DNA of 64,000 nucleotides from Chitinophaga tropicalis (GTDB lineage Bacteria > Bacteroidota > Bacteroidia > Chitinophagales > Chitinophagaceae): NCBI RefSeq assembly GCF_009758205.1, contig NZ_WRXN01000003.1, positions 186,001 to 250,000 of the forward strand, given 5' to 3'. Made by a program: the position numbers and the translations under genes. This document shows, piece by piece, positions 55,283 to 64,000 of the stretch. Position 1 is the first letter of the stretch. Each line of letters starts with the position of its first letter. The notes under the pieces are model-generated. The model made no database searches. It was not told the DNA's origin and saw nothing but the letters and a program-made list of their open reading frames with translations.

Positions 55283-57436
55283 CTATATTTCTTCCAGATT
55301 AAAAGGTAATCTGCGTATGCGTTTGCCTGTCAGGTCAAAGATAGCATTGCATAACGCCGGGGCAAAGGCTGGTAATCCAGGTTCTCCGACACCGCCGGGC
55401 TTTTCATTGTTCTCCATGATATGCACTTCTATTTCGGGGATCTCATTAATGCGGGGCATGGGGTAGGTGCTGAAGTTCTTTTCAACAGCTTTACCCGATT
55501 TAAAGTGTGTGGCGTGGTGCGTTGCTGCCCCCAGTCCCATTATAATGCTTCCTTCCAGCTGTGCGCGGATAATATCGGGGTTTACGTACCAGCCGCAGTC
55601 TATCACAGCAAATACTTTATCGATCCTGACCTTATTGTCTTCTTTGCGGGACACTTTTACTACCTGTCCTACCATACTGCCGAAGCATTCTGTAAGAGCC
55701 ACTCCCCATCCATCGTTCCTGCGCCGTGAATCCCAGTTACTGGCGGCTGCGAGTTTATCTACCAGTGCCTGGCAGCGGTGAGAGGTAAGATGGGCTTTCC
55801 TGAATGTGAGCGGATCCTGTGAGGCAAGGTGTGCCAGCTCGTCTATGAAGCTTTCGCAGGCGAAGGCGTCGACATTAGCACCGGGAGCGCGCCACCACAT
55901 AGTAGGGATGGGAGACCTTGTCATGATGCCGCCAAAGCTATAGCATGGTATTGACTGGCAGTAGTTGCTTAACAGCCCGTCTATGTGATTGGCGTTTACA
56001 GATACAGGCTGTGGCGGAGCATCTTTATCAGCTCCCGGGCCTATATACTGTGAAGCGGAAATGACCTGGAATGCAGCTATCTTCTTTTGTGTATCTATGC
56101 CGCCTCTGCATCTGTATAGTGCCCCGGCGCGGAAGGGCCCCATGGTCATGTCATCTTCCCTGGTCCACATGACCTGTACCGGTACTTTTATTTTTTGGGA
56201 GATAAGCGCCGCTTCCAGCGGATAGTCTGTGAAGGCCTTTCTGCCGAAGCCCCCGCCGAGAAAGGTCATATTCACTGTAATGTTTTCAACCGGCATGTGA
56301 AATCTTTCGCTGAGGTCTGCCTGTATCCAGTTGGCTTCCTGTATGGGCCCCCATATTTCGATGCTGTTCTCTTTTACATGGGCTGTGCAGTTCAGGGGCT
56401 CCATGCAGCTGTGTGACTGATAGGGCATTTCGTATGCAGCTTCTATATTGACGGCGGAGTTTTTCAGGGCTGTTTCAAATACTTCTGATGGCAACGGTTT
56501 GTGGAGGTCTTCCTGCATCCTGGCTAAAAGCTGCTCAGAATTGAGGTGTTCAAAGCCGCTGTCGTCCCATTCAACTTTCAGCAGCTTGCGGCCCTGCATA
56601 GCAGCCCAGGAGGAATCTGCCACTACGGCTACGCCTTCGAATAATAAACCGAAAACGGCCCTTTGTACTGTAAAGACGTGCTTTACCCCTTTGACAGACC
56701 TTGTAGCTGAGTCGTCGAAGCTTTTTACTTTGCCTCTGAAGCGCGGGTTGCGTTCTACTACTGCGTAGAGCATGCCCGGCAGCTTTTTATCCATTCCGAA
56801 TACGGCCGCGCCGTTGGTTTTGATGACTGTATCGTTACGATGCAGAGGCTTGCCTATGATTTTATAGTCTTTACGTTCTTTCAGTTTAACCTGTTGTGGC
56901 GGGGGGAGTTGTGCAGCATCTTTTACCAGTGCACCGTAGCTGAGTGTTTTCCCTGTGTTGTGGTGTATTACCTGTCCGTTTTCTGCATAGCATTCTTCTG
57001 TCCTGACCTGCCATTGTTTTGCTGCGGCGTCGATAAGCATTTCCCTGGCGGAGGCGCCGACCTGTAATAATTGCTGGCACCAGCCGCGTATGGAAAAACT
57101 GCCTTCCTGTGGTTGCGGGCCATATTTCTTAGGATGGGCGGCAGTATACCGGATACTTACCTGGTCCATGCTGACTTCCAGTTCTTCTGCGATGATCTGT
57201 GGAATTGCCTGCCAGGTACCTTGTCCCATTTCGGAGCGGTGATTAAAGATGGTTACCTTGCCGGTATTGTCTATTGAGATCCATGCCATCAGCTCTGTAG
57301 AGGCATCTTCCGCATGAACGATCTGGCCGGTGGTTTTGCCCAGTCCGGGCCAGTAACAGCCAATGGTAAGGGCAATGCCGGACAGGCCTGCCTGTTGCAG
57401 GAAAGTTCTCCTGGAAAGGGACTGTTTTTTTTCCAT
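55283..57436 (-). CDS. molybdopterin-binding large subunit, isoquinoline 1-oxidoreductase beta type
   Basis: A 717-aa protein with a Tat-type signal (SRRTFLQQAGLSGIALTIGC). It carries the aldehyde-oxidase/xanthine-dehydrogenase molybdenum domain, with GGGFGRKAFTDYPLEAALIS near the cofactor and GVGEPGLPAFAPALCNAIFD near the C-terminus, whose Glu is the likely catalytic base. Enzymes of this branch oxidise N-heterocycles or aldehydes in the periplasm and normally use a separate [2Fe-2S] subunit (IorA-like). None is adjacent. It is transcribed toward the GH43 gene. Confidence 0.88.
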   Translation of the reverse strand: MEKKQSLSRRTFLQQAGLSGIALTIGCYWPGLGKTTGQIVHAEDASTELMAWISIDNTGKVTIFNHRSEMGQGTWQAIPQIIAEELEVSMDQVSIRYTAAHPKKYGPQPQEGSFSIRGWCQQLLQVGASAREMLIDAAAKQWQVRTEECYAENGQVIHHNTGKTLSYGALVKDAAQLPPPQQVKLKERKDYKIIGKPLHRNDTVIKTNGAAVFGMDKKLPGMLYAVVERNPRFRGKVKSFDDSATRSVKGVKHVFTVQRAVFGLLFEGVAVVADSSWAAMQGRKLLKVEWDDSGFEHLNSEQLLARMQEDLHKPLPSEVFETALKNSAVNIEAAYEMPYQSHSCMEPLNCTAHVKENSIEIWGPIQEANWIQADLSERFHMPVENITVNMTFLGGGFGRKAFTDYPLEAALISQKIKVPVQVMWTREDDMTMGPFRAGALYRCRGGIDTQKKIAAFQVISASQYIGPGADKDAPPQPVSVNANHIDGLLSNYCQSIPCYSFGGIMTRSPIPTMWWRAPGANVDAFACESFIDELAHLASQDPLTFRKAHLTSHRCQALVDKLAAASNWDSRRRNDGWGVALTECFGSMVGQVVKVSRKEDNKVRIDKVFAVIDCGWYVNPDIIRAQLEGSIIMGLGAATHHATHFKSGKAVEKNFSTYPMPRINEIPEIEVHIMENNEKPGGVGEPGLPAFAPALCNAIFDLTGKRIRRLPFNLEEI

Positions 57437-57571
57437 AGCTTTAAAAGTCAGTGAGTGTGATTAATCCTGAAAAGCTGATGTCACTAAGATAAGCATGACA
57501 GGTTACTTTCATCAGGCATATTTGATGAAAGGATGTTTTGGGAGGGCAAGTTCCATGGTATAGATGCTGAA

Positions 57572-57614
57572 ATTAAAAAGACCGTTTCCGAACTGATCGA
57601 AGACGGCCTTTTTT
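57572..57614 (-). terminator. terminator after the MarR gene
   Basis: On the minus strand AAAAAAGGCCGT and AACGGTCTTTTT form a stem with one G-U pair and a 16-nt loop, followed by AATTT. It is about 5 nt after the MarR stop and may also work on the other strand. Confidence 0.8.
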
Positions 57615-57618
57615 ATGT

Positions 57619-58110
57619 TTAGTCGCCGTAATATTCATCTTCTCCTATATCCAGGCTTTCATGGTAATTTATTATCTTGTTGATTACTTCCATGGCAATG
57701 GCGTATTTCTTTTCACCTACAAGCCCTTTATAGATCTCCTCCTGTCTTTTTGCTTCCAGCTGGGCATCCAGCGCCAGTTGTTTCCCTTTCTCCGTCAGTT
57801 CAAGCAACTCGCTTCTTCTGTCATTTTTATTGATCTTGCTGGTAACTATGCCTTTTTCTTCCAGCTCTTTGATGGTACGGCTAACGGTCTGCTTCCGTAT
57901 CATTGTTGCCCGGGAAATATCCATAGCGGTACTACCCTGGACATCAATATTAAAGAGTACCGGCATATAGGAGAGTTTCATTTCTTTCCAGTACGGTTTA
58001 ATGTATTTATGCGTCCATATGTCCAGGTGTTTCCTCATCAGATAGGTTAATCGTTGCCATCTTTCATGGTCTTTATCTTCCAGTTCCTGTAGGCGTTCAT
58101 CGATGCTCAT
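57619..58110 (-). CDS. MarR-family regulator of the efflux operon
   Basis: A 163-aa protein from the ATG at 58110; an in-frame TTG at 58152 lies in the operator region and is unlikely. Winged-helix landmarks: STAMDISRATMIRKQTVSRT (recognition helix), IKELEEKGIVTSKINKNDRR (wing) and LLELTEKGKQLALDAQLEAK. It is divergent from the TolC-HlyD-EmrB operon. The perfect 37-bp palindrome between them is its likely operator. The ligand is unknown, probably a substrate of the pump. Confidence 0.9.
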   Translation of the reverse strand: MSIDERLQELEDKDHERWQRLTYLMRKHLDIWTHKYIKPYWKEMKLSYMPVLFNIDVQGSTAMDISRATMIRKQTVSRTIKELEEKGIVTSKINKNDRRSELLELTEKGKQLALDAQLEAKRQEEIYKGLVGEKKYAIAMEVINKIINYHESLDIGEDEYYGD

Positions 58111-58144
58111 TTGTCGCAGTTTTGTCAAAAATACAGAAAATATA

Positions 58145-58181
58145 GTAATCAATGTTTACTAAATTAGTAAACATTGATTAC
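58145..58181. promoter_or_regulatory. perfect 37-bp palindrome, MarR operator
   Basis: GTAATCAATGTTTACTAA is followed by one central A and then the exact reverse complement TTAGTAAACATTGATTAC. It lies 34 bp before the MarR ATG and overlaps the -7 box of the efflux operon at 58179-58186. Binding would block both directions. Confidence 0.85.
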
Positions 58182-58186
58182 TTTTG
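58179..58186 (+). promoter_or_regulatory. -7 box of the efflux operon
   Basis: TACTTTTG matches TAnnTTTG. The 5' UTR would be about 77 nt before the ATG at 58270. The palindrome covers the -33 to -7 space. Confidence 0.55.
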
Positions 58187-58269
58187 TTTCGAAATTTTAA
58201 GGGCCTTAAAGTTCAGATATTCCAGGGGAATATCAAAGTCACTCTATTCTCTAAATTAACAATAATCAA

Positions 58270-59604
58270 ATGTTATCGTCGAAGAACATGATCTTTCGGT
58301 GCATACCGATATTCATGCTGCTGCCCGTACTTAGCTATGCACAGCAGCTCAGGCGCCTGTCATTGCAGGAGGCTATCGGGCTGGCACGTAATCATAGCAG
58401 CCGGTTGAGTGCAGATAGCCTGCAATATCGGATGGCTGAAGCAAAGATTGCGCAGACCTCTGCCAATGCGCTGCCACAAGTGAATGTGAATGCCAGTTAC
58501 CGGAGGCTGAGTAATAATATAGAACCTTTTATTATTACGCTGCCATCCGGCTCGTTTAACATCAACTCACAGATATTGAACCAGTCGTACAATTCCGTGC
58601 AGCTTACGCAGCTGTTGTTCAGCGGAGGAAAAGTGACCTATGGTACGAAGGCTTTCAGGAAGGAAGCTGAAGCTGCCAGGTCAGACTATAATAAAAATGT
58701 ATTGGACCTGGAGCAGCAGGTTACAGACCTTTGGTTTAATCTCTACAACGCAAAAGCTTCGCAAAGGATCATATTATCGAATATTGAAGCGCTTAGTAAG
58801 AAGCGTGACGACCAGGAAACATTCCGTGTACAGGGTATAGTACTAGCCAATGATGTATTGCAGATCGACCTTTCTATTACCAGGTTGCGTTCCAATCTGG
58901 CAGATATTTCAAGTCTTGCAGCCAGTCTGAATTATAATCTCTGTATAACTATGGGTATTGATCCGGCTACGGAGATCGAGATACCGGACGATTATCTCCA
59001 TCCTGTGGCTGTTGCAGGCCCTTTACAGACCTATATAAATACGGCATTGTCACAGAGGGCTGAGCTTAAGAGCTTTAAGCTGCACAGTGAAGCGGCTGAT
59101 TACAGGATAAAGGCAGCCAGGGCAGATTATTTCCCGACGGTGAGCCTGGTAGGTAATTATAATTATGATAAACCTAACCAGCGTGTAATACCCAACGTTA
59201 ACAAATATAATTATTCAGCTTATGCGGGGGTGAACCTGGCGTGGCAGTTATCTTCCTTATATACCAATCATGCCAGGGTGAGGGAGAACAGGCTTAGTCT
59301 TGTGCAGCTTAAAAGTAATACACAGCAGGCCACAGAGAATATACAGGTGGAGGTAAATAGCAATTACCAGGAATATAAGAAGACGCTGGATAAAATGACG
59401 TTAGTGCAGACGGAATTAGAACAGGCTACAGAGAACTACAGGGTGGAACAGAACAGGCTTAATGCGCAAACCACTACTCCGACAGACTTCCTTGACGCCA
59501 ATTCAAAATTGCTGCAGGCGCAGCTGAACCTGGCTACGGCCAAGGCTAATGCTGAACTTGCCTACAGAAAACTGATCAGATCGACAGGCGAATCCGCCAA
59601 ATAA
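58270..59604 (+). CDS. TolC-family outer-membrane efflux protein
   Basis: A 444-aa protein with a signal peptide (about 1-25, ending LSYAQ). Two repeats of the OMF coiled-coil/beta design are visible: LQEAIGLARNHSSRLSADSL with NSVQLTQLLFSGGKVTYG, and LKSFKLHSEAADYRIKAARA with AYAGVNLAWQLSSLYTNHAR. It forms the outer-membrane channel of a tripartite pump with the next two genes (23 nt and 2 nt spacing). Expression is probably released when MarR leaves the palindrome. Confidence 0.92.
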   Translation: MLSSKNMIFRCIPIFMLLPVLSYAQQLRRLSLQEAIGLARNHSSRLSADSLQYRMAEAKIAQTSANALPQVNVNASYRRLSNNIEPFIITLPSGSFNINSQILNQSYNSVQLTQLLFSGGKVTYGTKAFRKEAEAARSDYNKNVLDLEQQVTDLWFNLYNAKASQRIILSNIEALSKKRDDQETFRVQGIVLANDVLQIDLSITRLRSNLADISSLAASLNYNLCITMGIDPATEIEIPDDYLHPVAVAGPLQTYINTALSQRAELKSFKLHSEAADYRIKAARADYFPTVSLVGNYNYDKPNQRVIPNVNKYNYSAYAGVNLAWQLSSLYTNHARVRENRLSLVQLKSNTQQATENIQVEVNSNYQEYKKTLDKMTLVQTELEQATENYRVEQNRLNAQTTTPTDFLDANSKLLQAQLNLATAKANAELAYRKLIRSTGESAK

Positions 59605-59627
59605 TTAAATTTAAACTACATCACATC

Positions 59628-60704
59628 ATGAAAGCTATACATACTTATTTCATTTTATCTGCTGTTTCTTTATTGATAGCTGCCTGTTCAGGCGAGAGTA
59701 CGGATAATGCGCAGCTGGAAGCAGATATCAGCCCTATCATTCCGAAGGTTAGCAGTACTGTGGTTGATATTCGGGTAGTTGATAATCAGCATGTGAAGAA
59801 GGGAGATACTCTCCTGGTACTGGATGATGCAGCTTTCCGGATTGCGGTTCAGCAGTCTGAGGTTGTTCTGGAGCAGGCTATGCAGAATGTGAAGGTAGCC
59901 TCTATTAACAGTACATCTGCCGGTGTGAGTGTTTCTAACGTTACTGCCAGTTCAGGCGCAGTATCAGCCAACCTGGCATCGTCTGAGGCTGCTGTTGAGT
60001 CGGCAAAGGCGCAGCTGTCTGTAGCGGAGAAGAATTATGAGCGTTATGCGCAGCTGCTGGAGCAGAAATCGGCAACCCAGCAACAGTTTGATAAAGTGAA
60101 AGCAGATAGGGTAGATGCAGAAGCGAGGCTGCAGACGGCTATTGGCCAACGGAATGCGCAGTTGAAACAGATAGATGCCAGCAAGTACCAGGTGGAGAAT
60201 GCGCGTAGCCAGTTTTCAGGCACGCAGGCATCTGTAGGGCTGGCGGAGCTGGCCGTTAAGAAGGCGCAGGCAGACCTGGACGCGGCGAAGTTACAGTTTT
60301 CCTATTGTACGATACTGGCGCCTGTAGACGGTGTGATATCAAAGAAGAATGCGCAGGTAGGGCAGGTAGTGTCTGTTGTAACACCGCTGATGGCTATTGC
60401 CAATGATAAGCAGGTTTGGGTAGTGGCCAATTTCAAGGAGACCCAGTTGAAGAAGATGCATGCGGGGCAGGAGGCAGAGATAGAAGTGGATGCTTATCCT
60501 GATACTATTTTTACCGGAACGGTACAATCTCTTGCGCAGGCTACGGGAGCAAAGTTCTCATTCCTGCCGGCGGATAATGCAACCGGTAACTTTGTGAAAG
60601 TAACCCAGCGTGTGCCAGTGAAAATTGTCATCGCTGAGAATCATAGCCAGAAGTATCCGCTCCGCGCCGGCATGAGTGTTTATGTAAAAGTTAAAACTAA
60701 CTGA
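59628..60704 (+). CDS. HlyD/EmrA-family membrane fusion lipoprotein
   Basis: A 358-aa protein with a lipoprotein signal MKAIHTYFILSAVSLLIAAC (Cys20). The lipoyl-like halves are IIPKVSSTVVDIRVVDNQHV and FSYCTILAPVDGVISKKNAQ, enclosing a long alpha-helical hairpin (AQLSVAEKNYERYAQLLEQK, then AELAVKKAQADLDAAKLQFS). The C-terminal beta-domain ends RVPVKIVIAENHSQKYPLRA, GMSVYVKV. It links the EmrB-like inner-membrane pump to TolC. Confidence 0.92.
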   Translation: MKAIHTYFILSAVSLLIAACSGESTDNAQLEADISPIIPKVSSTVVDIRVVDNQHVKKGDTLLVLDDAAFRIAVQQSEVVLEQAMQNVKVASINSTSAGVSVSNVTASSGAVSANLASSEAAVESAKAQLSVAEKNYERYAQLLEQKSATQQQFDKVKADRVDAEARLQTAIGQRNAQLKQIDASKYQVENARSQFSGTQASVGLAELAVKKAQADLDAAKLQFSYCTILAPVDGVISKKNAQVGQVVSVVTPLMAIANDKQVWVVANFKETQLKKMHAGQEAEIEVDAYPDTIFTGTVQSLAQATGAKFSFLPADNATGNFVKVTQRVPVKIVIAENHSQKYPLRAGMSVYVKVKTN

Positions 60705-60706
60705 TC

Positions 60707-62284
60707 ATGGAACTTGCAGTTGATGCAAAACCGACTTATGAGGTGGGGGCACGTAAGTGGCTGATCACTATTACGGTGATCACGTGTGCGATCATGGAAC
60801 TGATAGATACGTCTATCGTTAATGTGGCCATCCGGCAGATATCCGGAAATTTAGGCGCCACTGTTGAAGAAACGGCGTGGGTGATCACTGCCTATGCGAT
60901 TTCCAATATAGTGATCATACCGCTTACCGGCTTCCTGGGGGATGTGTTTGGAAGGAAGAACTATTTCACCGCCTCTGTTATCCTGTTCACCGTTGCCTCT
61001 TTTATGTGCGGTTTTTCCGGTTCTATCTGGACACTGGTGGCCTGGCGTTTTGTGCAGGGTATAGGAGGGGGGGCTTTACTGGCCACCGCTCAGACGGTAC
61101 TGGTAGAAACCTTTCCGCCGGAAGAGCTGGATAAGGCGAATGGTATCTTTGGCGCCGGCATTGTAATGGGGCCTACCCTGGGGCCTGTGCTGGGAGGTTA
61201 TCTTACTGATAACTATTCCTGGAGCTGGATATTTTATGTCAATATACCTGTTGGTATCATTGCTGCTATCCTGTCCTGGAAGTTTATAAAGGGAGGGAAG
61301 AAAAAGCTGTCAGGTAAGATCGACTACTGGGGTATCCTGGCTTTGATTGCCGGTGTTGGCAGTTTGCAGATGGTATTGGAAGAAGGGGAGAGGAAAGACT
61401 GGTTTTCCAGTAATTTTATCATATTCTTTTTTATTCTGGCCATAACCGGTATCATTCTTTTCATTGTAAGAGAGCTGACCACTAAGAACCCGGTGATAGA
61501 TCTTCGTGTATTGCGTAACCGGAATGTGGCGGTGGGATCGGCCCTGCGTTTTGCTTTCGGTATAGCTATTTACTGTTCGGTATTCCTGTATCCTGTGTTT
61601 GTACAGAGTTTTTTAGGCTGGAATGCAACGAGGACAGGGTTACTTATATTACCATCTGCTTTCCTGACGGGTATGCTGATGGGAGTGAACGGCGCGTTGA
61701 TCAAGAAGGGTATTAGTCCGCGGATACTTCTCATTTTCGGCTTCGGTATGGTGATCACTTTTGCGTATATACTGTACCGTTTGGCCACCCCTGCTGCCGG
61801 GGAATGGGAGTTTCTGTGGCCACAGCTGGTGAGGGGGCTTGGATTCGGGTTTATTTTCGTACCTGCTGCCAGTCTTACCCTGGCTGGTCTGAAGGGGAAA
61901 GATATAGGTCAGGCTTCAGGTTTGTCTAATATGTTGCAGTTATTGGGAGGATCTGTAGGGATTGCTGCTCTTAATACATATATAACCCGCAGGATAGCAG
62001 CGCATCATGCAGATCTTATGAGCAACCTGTCTCTTTACAGCCAGACATCTAATGAAAGGATGCAGGGCATTATGCTGCAGCTGCAGGCTAACGGGAAGAC
62101 GGGAGAGCAGGCCAGGCAAATGGCAATGGGCATCATGAATGGCTCGTTGTCTACACAATCCTCCATACTGGCATATAGTGAAGGATTTATGATGATCGGT
62201 ATTATTTGCGCGATCATCCTTCCGCTGGTTTTCCTGGCAAAGATCAAAAAAGGGGAAATAGCAGATATAGGAGGAGCGCATTAA
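60707..62284 (+). CDS. DHA2-family MFS efflux pump (EmrB/QacA type)
   Basis: A 525-aa protein with about 14 helices. Motif D1-like LIDTSIVNVAIRQISGNLGA, motif A-like GDVFGRKNYF, and motif C GAGIVMGPTLGPVLGGYLTD (antiporter motif) are present. It starts 2 nt after the HlyD stop. It exports hydrophobic drugs or metabolites by proton antiport. It is the last gene of the operon, with a terminator downstream. Confidence 0.93.
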   Translation: MELAVDAKPTYEVGARKWLITITVITCAIMELIDTSIVNVAIRQISGNLGATVEETAWVITAYAISNIVIIPLTGFLGDVFGRKNYFTASVILFTVASFMCGFSGSIWTLVAWRFVQGIGGGALLATAQTVLVETFPPEELDKANGIFGAGIVMGPTLGPVLGGYLTDNYSWSWIFYVNIPVGIIAAILSWKFIKGGKKKLSGKIDYWGILALIAGVGSLQMVLEEGERKDWFSSNFIIFFFILAITGIILFIVRELTTKNPVIDLRVLRNRNVAVGSALRFAFGIAIYCSVFLYPVFVQSFLGWNATRTGLLILPSAFLTGMLMGVNGALIKKGISPRILLIFGFGMVITFAYILYRLATPAAGEWEFLWPQLVRGLGFGFIFVPAASLTLAGLKGKDIGQASGLSNMLQLLGGSVGIAALNTYITRRIAAHHADLMSNLSLYSQTSNERMQGIMLQLQANGKTGEQARQMAMGIMNGSLSTQSSILAYSEGFMMIGIICAIILPLVFLAKIKKGEIADIGGAH

Positions 62285-62356
62285 TAAAAAATATATAACA
62301 GTGTAACAGTTGTAGGTTAAGCAGACCACCGGTATATTCCTGTACTGGTGTATATA

Positions 62357-62395
62357 AAAAAGAGGCTATCTTAAAAGAAGAGATGGCCTCTTTTT
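62357..62395. terminator. strong terminator between efflux operon and NRPS
   Basis: AAAAAGAGGC (62357-62366) pairs with GCCTCTTTTT (62386-62395). ATCT/AGAT inside add pairs. A T-run follows. Works on both strands, so the NRPS needs its own promoter. Confidence 0.85.
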
Positions 62396-62419
62396 ATTTT
62401 TATAATTTTTTTGTGAGAG

Positions 62420-62431
62420 GTGACTTGTCAC
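62420..62431. promoter_or_regulatory. small dyad upstream of the NRPS gene
   Basis: GTGAC-TT-GTCAC, a short inverted repeat about 112 nt before the NRPS ATG. No clear -7 box of the TAnnTTTG form is found between the two. Confidence 0.25.
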
Positions 62432-62542
62432 TTCAGAAAATTTATTTACCTTAAAGCCGTTTAAAGAAACCCATAACCCAGAATAGCCCAGATGCCACAC
62501 ACAAGCACACTGATTTTTAAGAAGCTGTAAGAACACATATTA

Positions 62543-64000
62543 ATGACACTATTGGACCCTACGTTAACTCAGAAGTTAATCTGGTTAGACCAGTTGATTA
62601 CAGATAGTCCATCCAAGTATAATATAGGTGGCTATGCTTTATTTGAAGGAATGCTTGATCCGTCTGCACTGGAGGCGGCTTTGAAGGCTGTGTTAAGGAG
62701 TCAGGAAATATATTCTGCCATCTTTCTGCAGGAGAATAATGTATTGCGATATTATATAAAGAATGCGGCTCAATCATTTTCATTAAGGATAGTTGATATG
62801 AGCGAGCGTGCCAATGGTGACCATTTTGCTTTGCAATGGATGGAAGAGGATTTCTCTGTACCATTTGTACTGGAAGATAATTATCTATTTCGCCTGGTGT
62901 TGATTAAAGTGAGTGAAAGCAGGTATTACTGCTATGCCAAACTGCATCATCTTATCAGTGATGGGTGGTCATTTAAATTGTTGCTGGACCAGATGGCCGC
63001 CGGGTATACAGCTGTTACCGGTGGCGTACAGCCCGATTTTCCACAATATAGTTATACTGATTATGCGTTGGAAGACGCAGCATATTACCAATCAGCAGAA
63101 TCTGCGGCAGACAGGCAATTCTGGTTGTCAGAATACAGGGCATTGCCTGCGCCGTTATTCCGTAAGAAAAAATTGGGCAATGTACCTGTTCATACGGGAA
63201 ATGCGATCACCCTGTCTGTCAGCGCTGAAGTAAAGCAGACGTTGCAGGAGATTGCCAGTTCCGGCAGGGCATCTGTTTTCCAGGTACTTGTCAGCCTGCT
63301 GTTAATATACCTGGGCCGTACGTGCCGAAGGGAAGAGATATCTCTTGCGTTGCCGGTACTGAACCGTACCAGGAAGGTATACAGAGCAACGGCAGGTGTG
63401 TTTATGAATCTTATTTGTCCGCAGTTCCAGGTGGACCTTCAAGCCACTTTCCCGGAGTTGCTGAAGAATGTTAAGCAGAAGATGTATGAGTGTCTGAAGC
63501 ATCAGCGTTATCAATACGGCAATCTTGTGAAAGATCTTAAACTGCATCAGCAGCATGAAGGGCTGTACCAGGTCAGGGTTTCGTATGAAGATTTTGATTT
63601 TGCCCATCAGCTGGGAGATGTGAATGCTACTGCAACGGCCCTTTCCAATCACTATGAGGCTGAGCCGCTGGCTATTTATATAAGAGATTATTACCAGCAG
63701 GGATTTGATATCCGGTTTGTATATAATGAAGCATATTTTGATAAGCGTACAGTAGAGGAAATGGCCGGGGGGCTGGAATTCCTGGTTACCCAACTGGACA
63801 GGCAGCAGGATAAGCGTGTAGCTGATATGTGGATCATGCCTGAACGTGTGAGAGATGCAGTAATAAGTATGTTGGCCGGAAGCCTGCGCACCTGGGGGTA
63901 TTCCTCTTTTACGGAGATGTGGCTGGAGGCAGTGAAGCGTTTTCCTGAGCGGACAGCTGTTTCCGGTAATGATGAGAGCCTGACCTATTCAGCGTTGCAT
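62543..64000 (+). CDS. non-ribosomal peptide synthetase, N-terminal part (C domain, start of A domain)
   Basis: 486 codons are open from the ATG at 62543 to the window edge with no stop. Residues from about 5 to 430 form a condensation domain. The C3 motif is HHLISDG (His135-Gly141), the second His being catalytic. Later landmarks are LLIYLGRTCRREEISLALPV and GVFMNLICPQFQVD. About residue 455 onward (FTEMWLEAVKRFPERTAVSG, then LTYSALH) is the beginning of an adenylation domain. The order C-A at the start, without a loading A domain first, suits an elongation module or a starter acylating C domain (lipopeptide initiation); subtype cannot be fixed here. Confidence 0.9.
   Translation, partial: MTLLDPTLTQKLIWLDQLITDSPSKYNIGGYALFEGMLDPSALEAALKAVLRSQEIYSAIFLQENNVLRYYIKNAAQSFSLRIVDMSERANGDHFALQWMEEDFSVPFVLEDNYLFRLVLIKVSESRYYCYAKLHHLISDGWSFKLLLDQMAAGYTAVTGGVQPDFPQYSYTDYALEDAAYYQSAESAADRQFWLSEYRALPAPLFRKKKLGNVPVHTGNAITLSVSAEVKQTLQEIASSGRASVFQVLVSLLLIYLGRTCRREEISLALPVLNRTRKVYRATAGVFMNLICPQFQVDLQATFPELLKNVKQKMYECLKHQRYQYGNLVKDLKLHQQHEGLYQVRVSYEDFDFAHQLGDVNATATALSNHYEAEPLAIYIRDYYQQGFDIRFVYNEAYFDKRTVEEMAGGLEFLVTQLDRQQDKRVADMWIMPERVRDAVISMLAGSLRTWGYSSFTEMWLEAVKRFPERTAVSGNDESLTYSALH

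Overview
The window looks like chromosomal DNA from a Chitinophaga-like member of the Bacteroidota (Chitinophagaceae). The evidence is a SusC/SusD pair, a gliding-motility/T9SS type B C-terminal domain, a DUF6443-type RHS protein next to a DUF5977 protein, and several sensor/AraC/ArsR/MarR regulators typical of this group. Shine-Dalgarno sequences are weak or absent, and TAnnTTTG -7 promoter boxes recur upstream of genes.

Layout. 0-11 kb: a Tat-exported NIPSNAP protein (cut by the left edge), a membrane-bound LuxR-type sensor-regulator, and a divergent small polysaccharide-utilisation operon (SusC, SusD, GH16 beta-glucanase, GMC oxidoreductase). 11-13.2 kb: a two-gene ATPase + RloB (TOPRIM-like) module resembling AbiL/RloAB abortive-infection systems, sitting directly against a truncated alpha/beta-hydrolase gene. 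13.3-19.2 kb: an AraC regulator with an FAD monooxygenase, an S41 peptidase, an unusual aldo/keto reductase and a second AraC regulator. 19.2-28.7 kb: a vanadium-haloperoxidase-like lipoprotein with an outer-membrane barrel partner, a VOC protein, a lipoprotein, a large Ig-like T9SS adhesin and three small secreted proteins. 29.3-39.4 kb: a large DUF5977 protein and an RHS protein with a metallopeptidase-like (HELGH) tip, followed by two small AT-rich genes that are candidate immunity genes. The block is bracketed by two near-identical 36-bp segments. 40-43.1 kb: a small secreted protein, then an ArsR-SRPBCC-YdeI-DoxX-DUF4256 operon with clear operator dyads and a consensus Bacteroidota promoter. 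A 175-bp MITE-like element has split its terminator. 43.3-53.4 kb: catalase-peroxidase KatG with an OxyR-like upstream dyad, a secreted hypothetical, a giant WGR/SMI1-like/repeat protein, a barrel-like protein with an overlapping 52-aa lipoprotein, and a GH114 lipoprotein. 53.7-62.4 kb: a very short transcription unit, a GH43 protein, a lone molybdopterin oxidoreductase large subunit, and a MarR regulator divergent from a TolC-HlyD-EmrB efflux operon, with a perfect 37-bp palindrome between them. 62.5 kb to the end: the start of a non-ribosomal peptide synthetase (condensation domain, then the beginning of an adenylation domain).

How the parts may work together. The left PUL probably captures and cuts a beta-1,3- or mixed-linked glucan under control of the divergent sensor. 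The 11-13 kb module and the RHS block are the accessory, conflict-related parts. The MarR-efflux operon next to the NRPS suggests drug or metabolite export, but a strong terminator separates the two. I found no rRNA, tRNA, CRISPR array or complete insertion sequence. The strongest candidates for something new are the RloB/ATPase module at its scar, the RHS tip with its untested neighbours, and the WGR giant protein.
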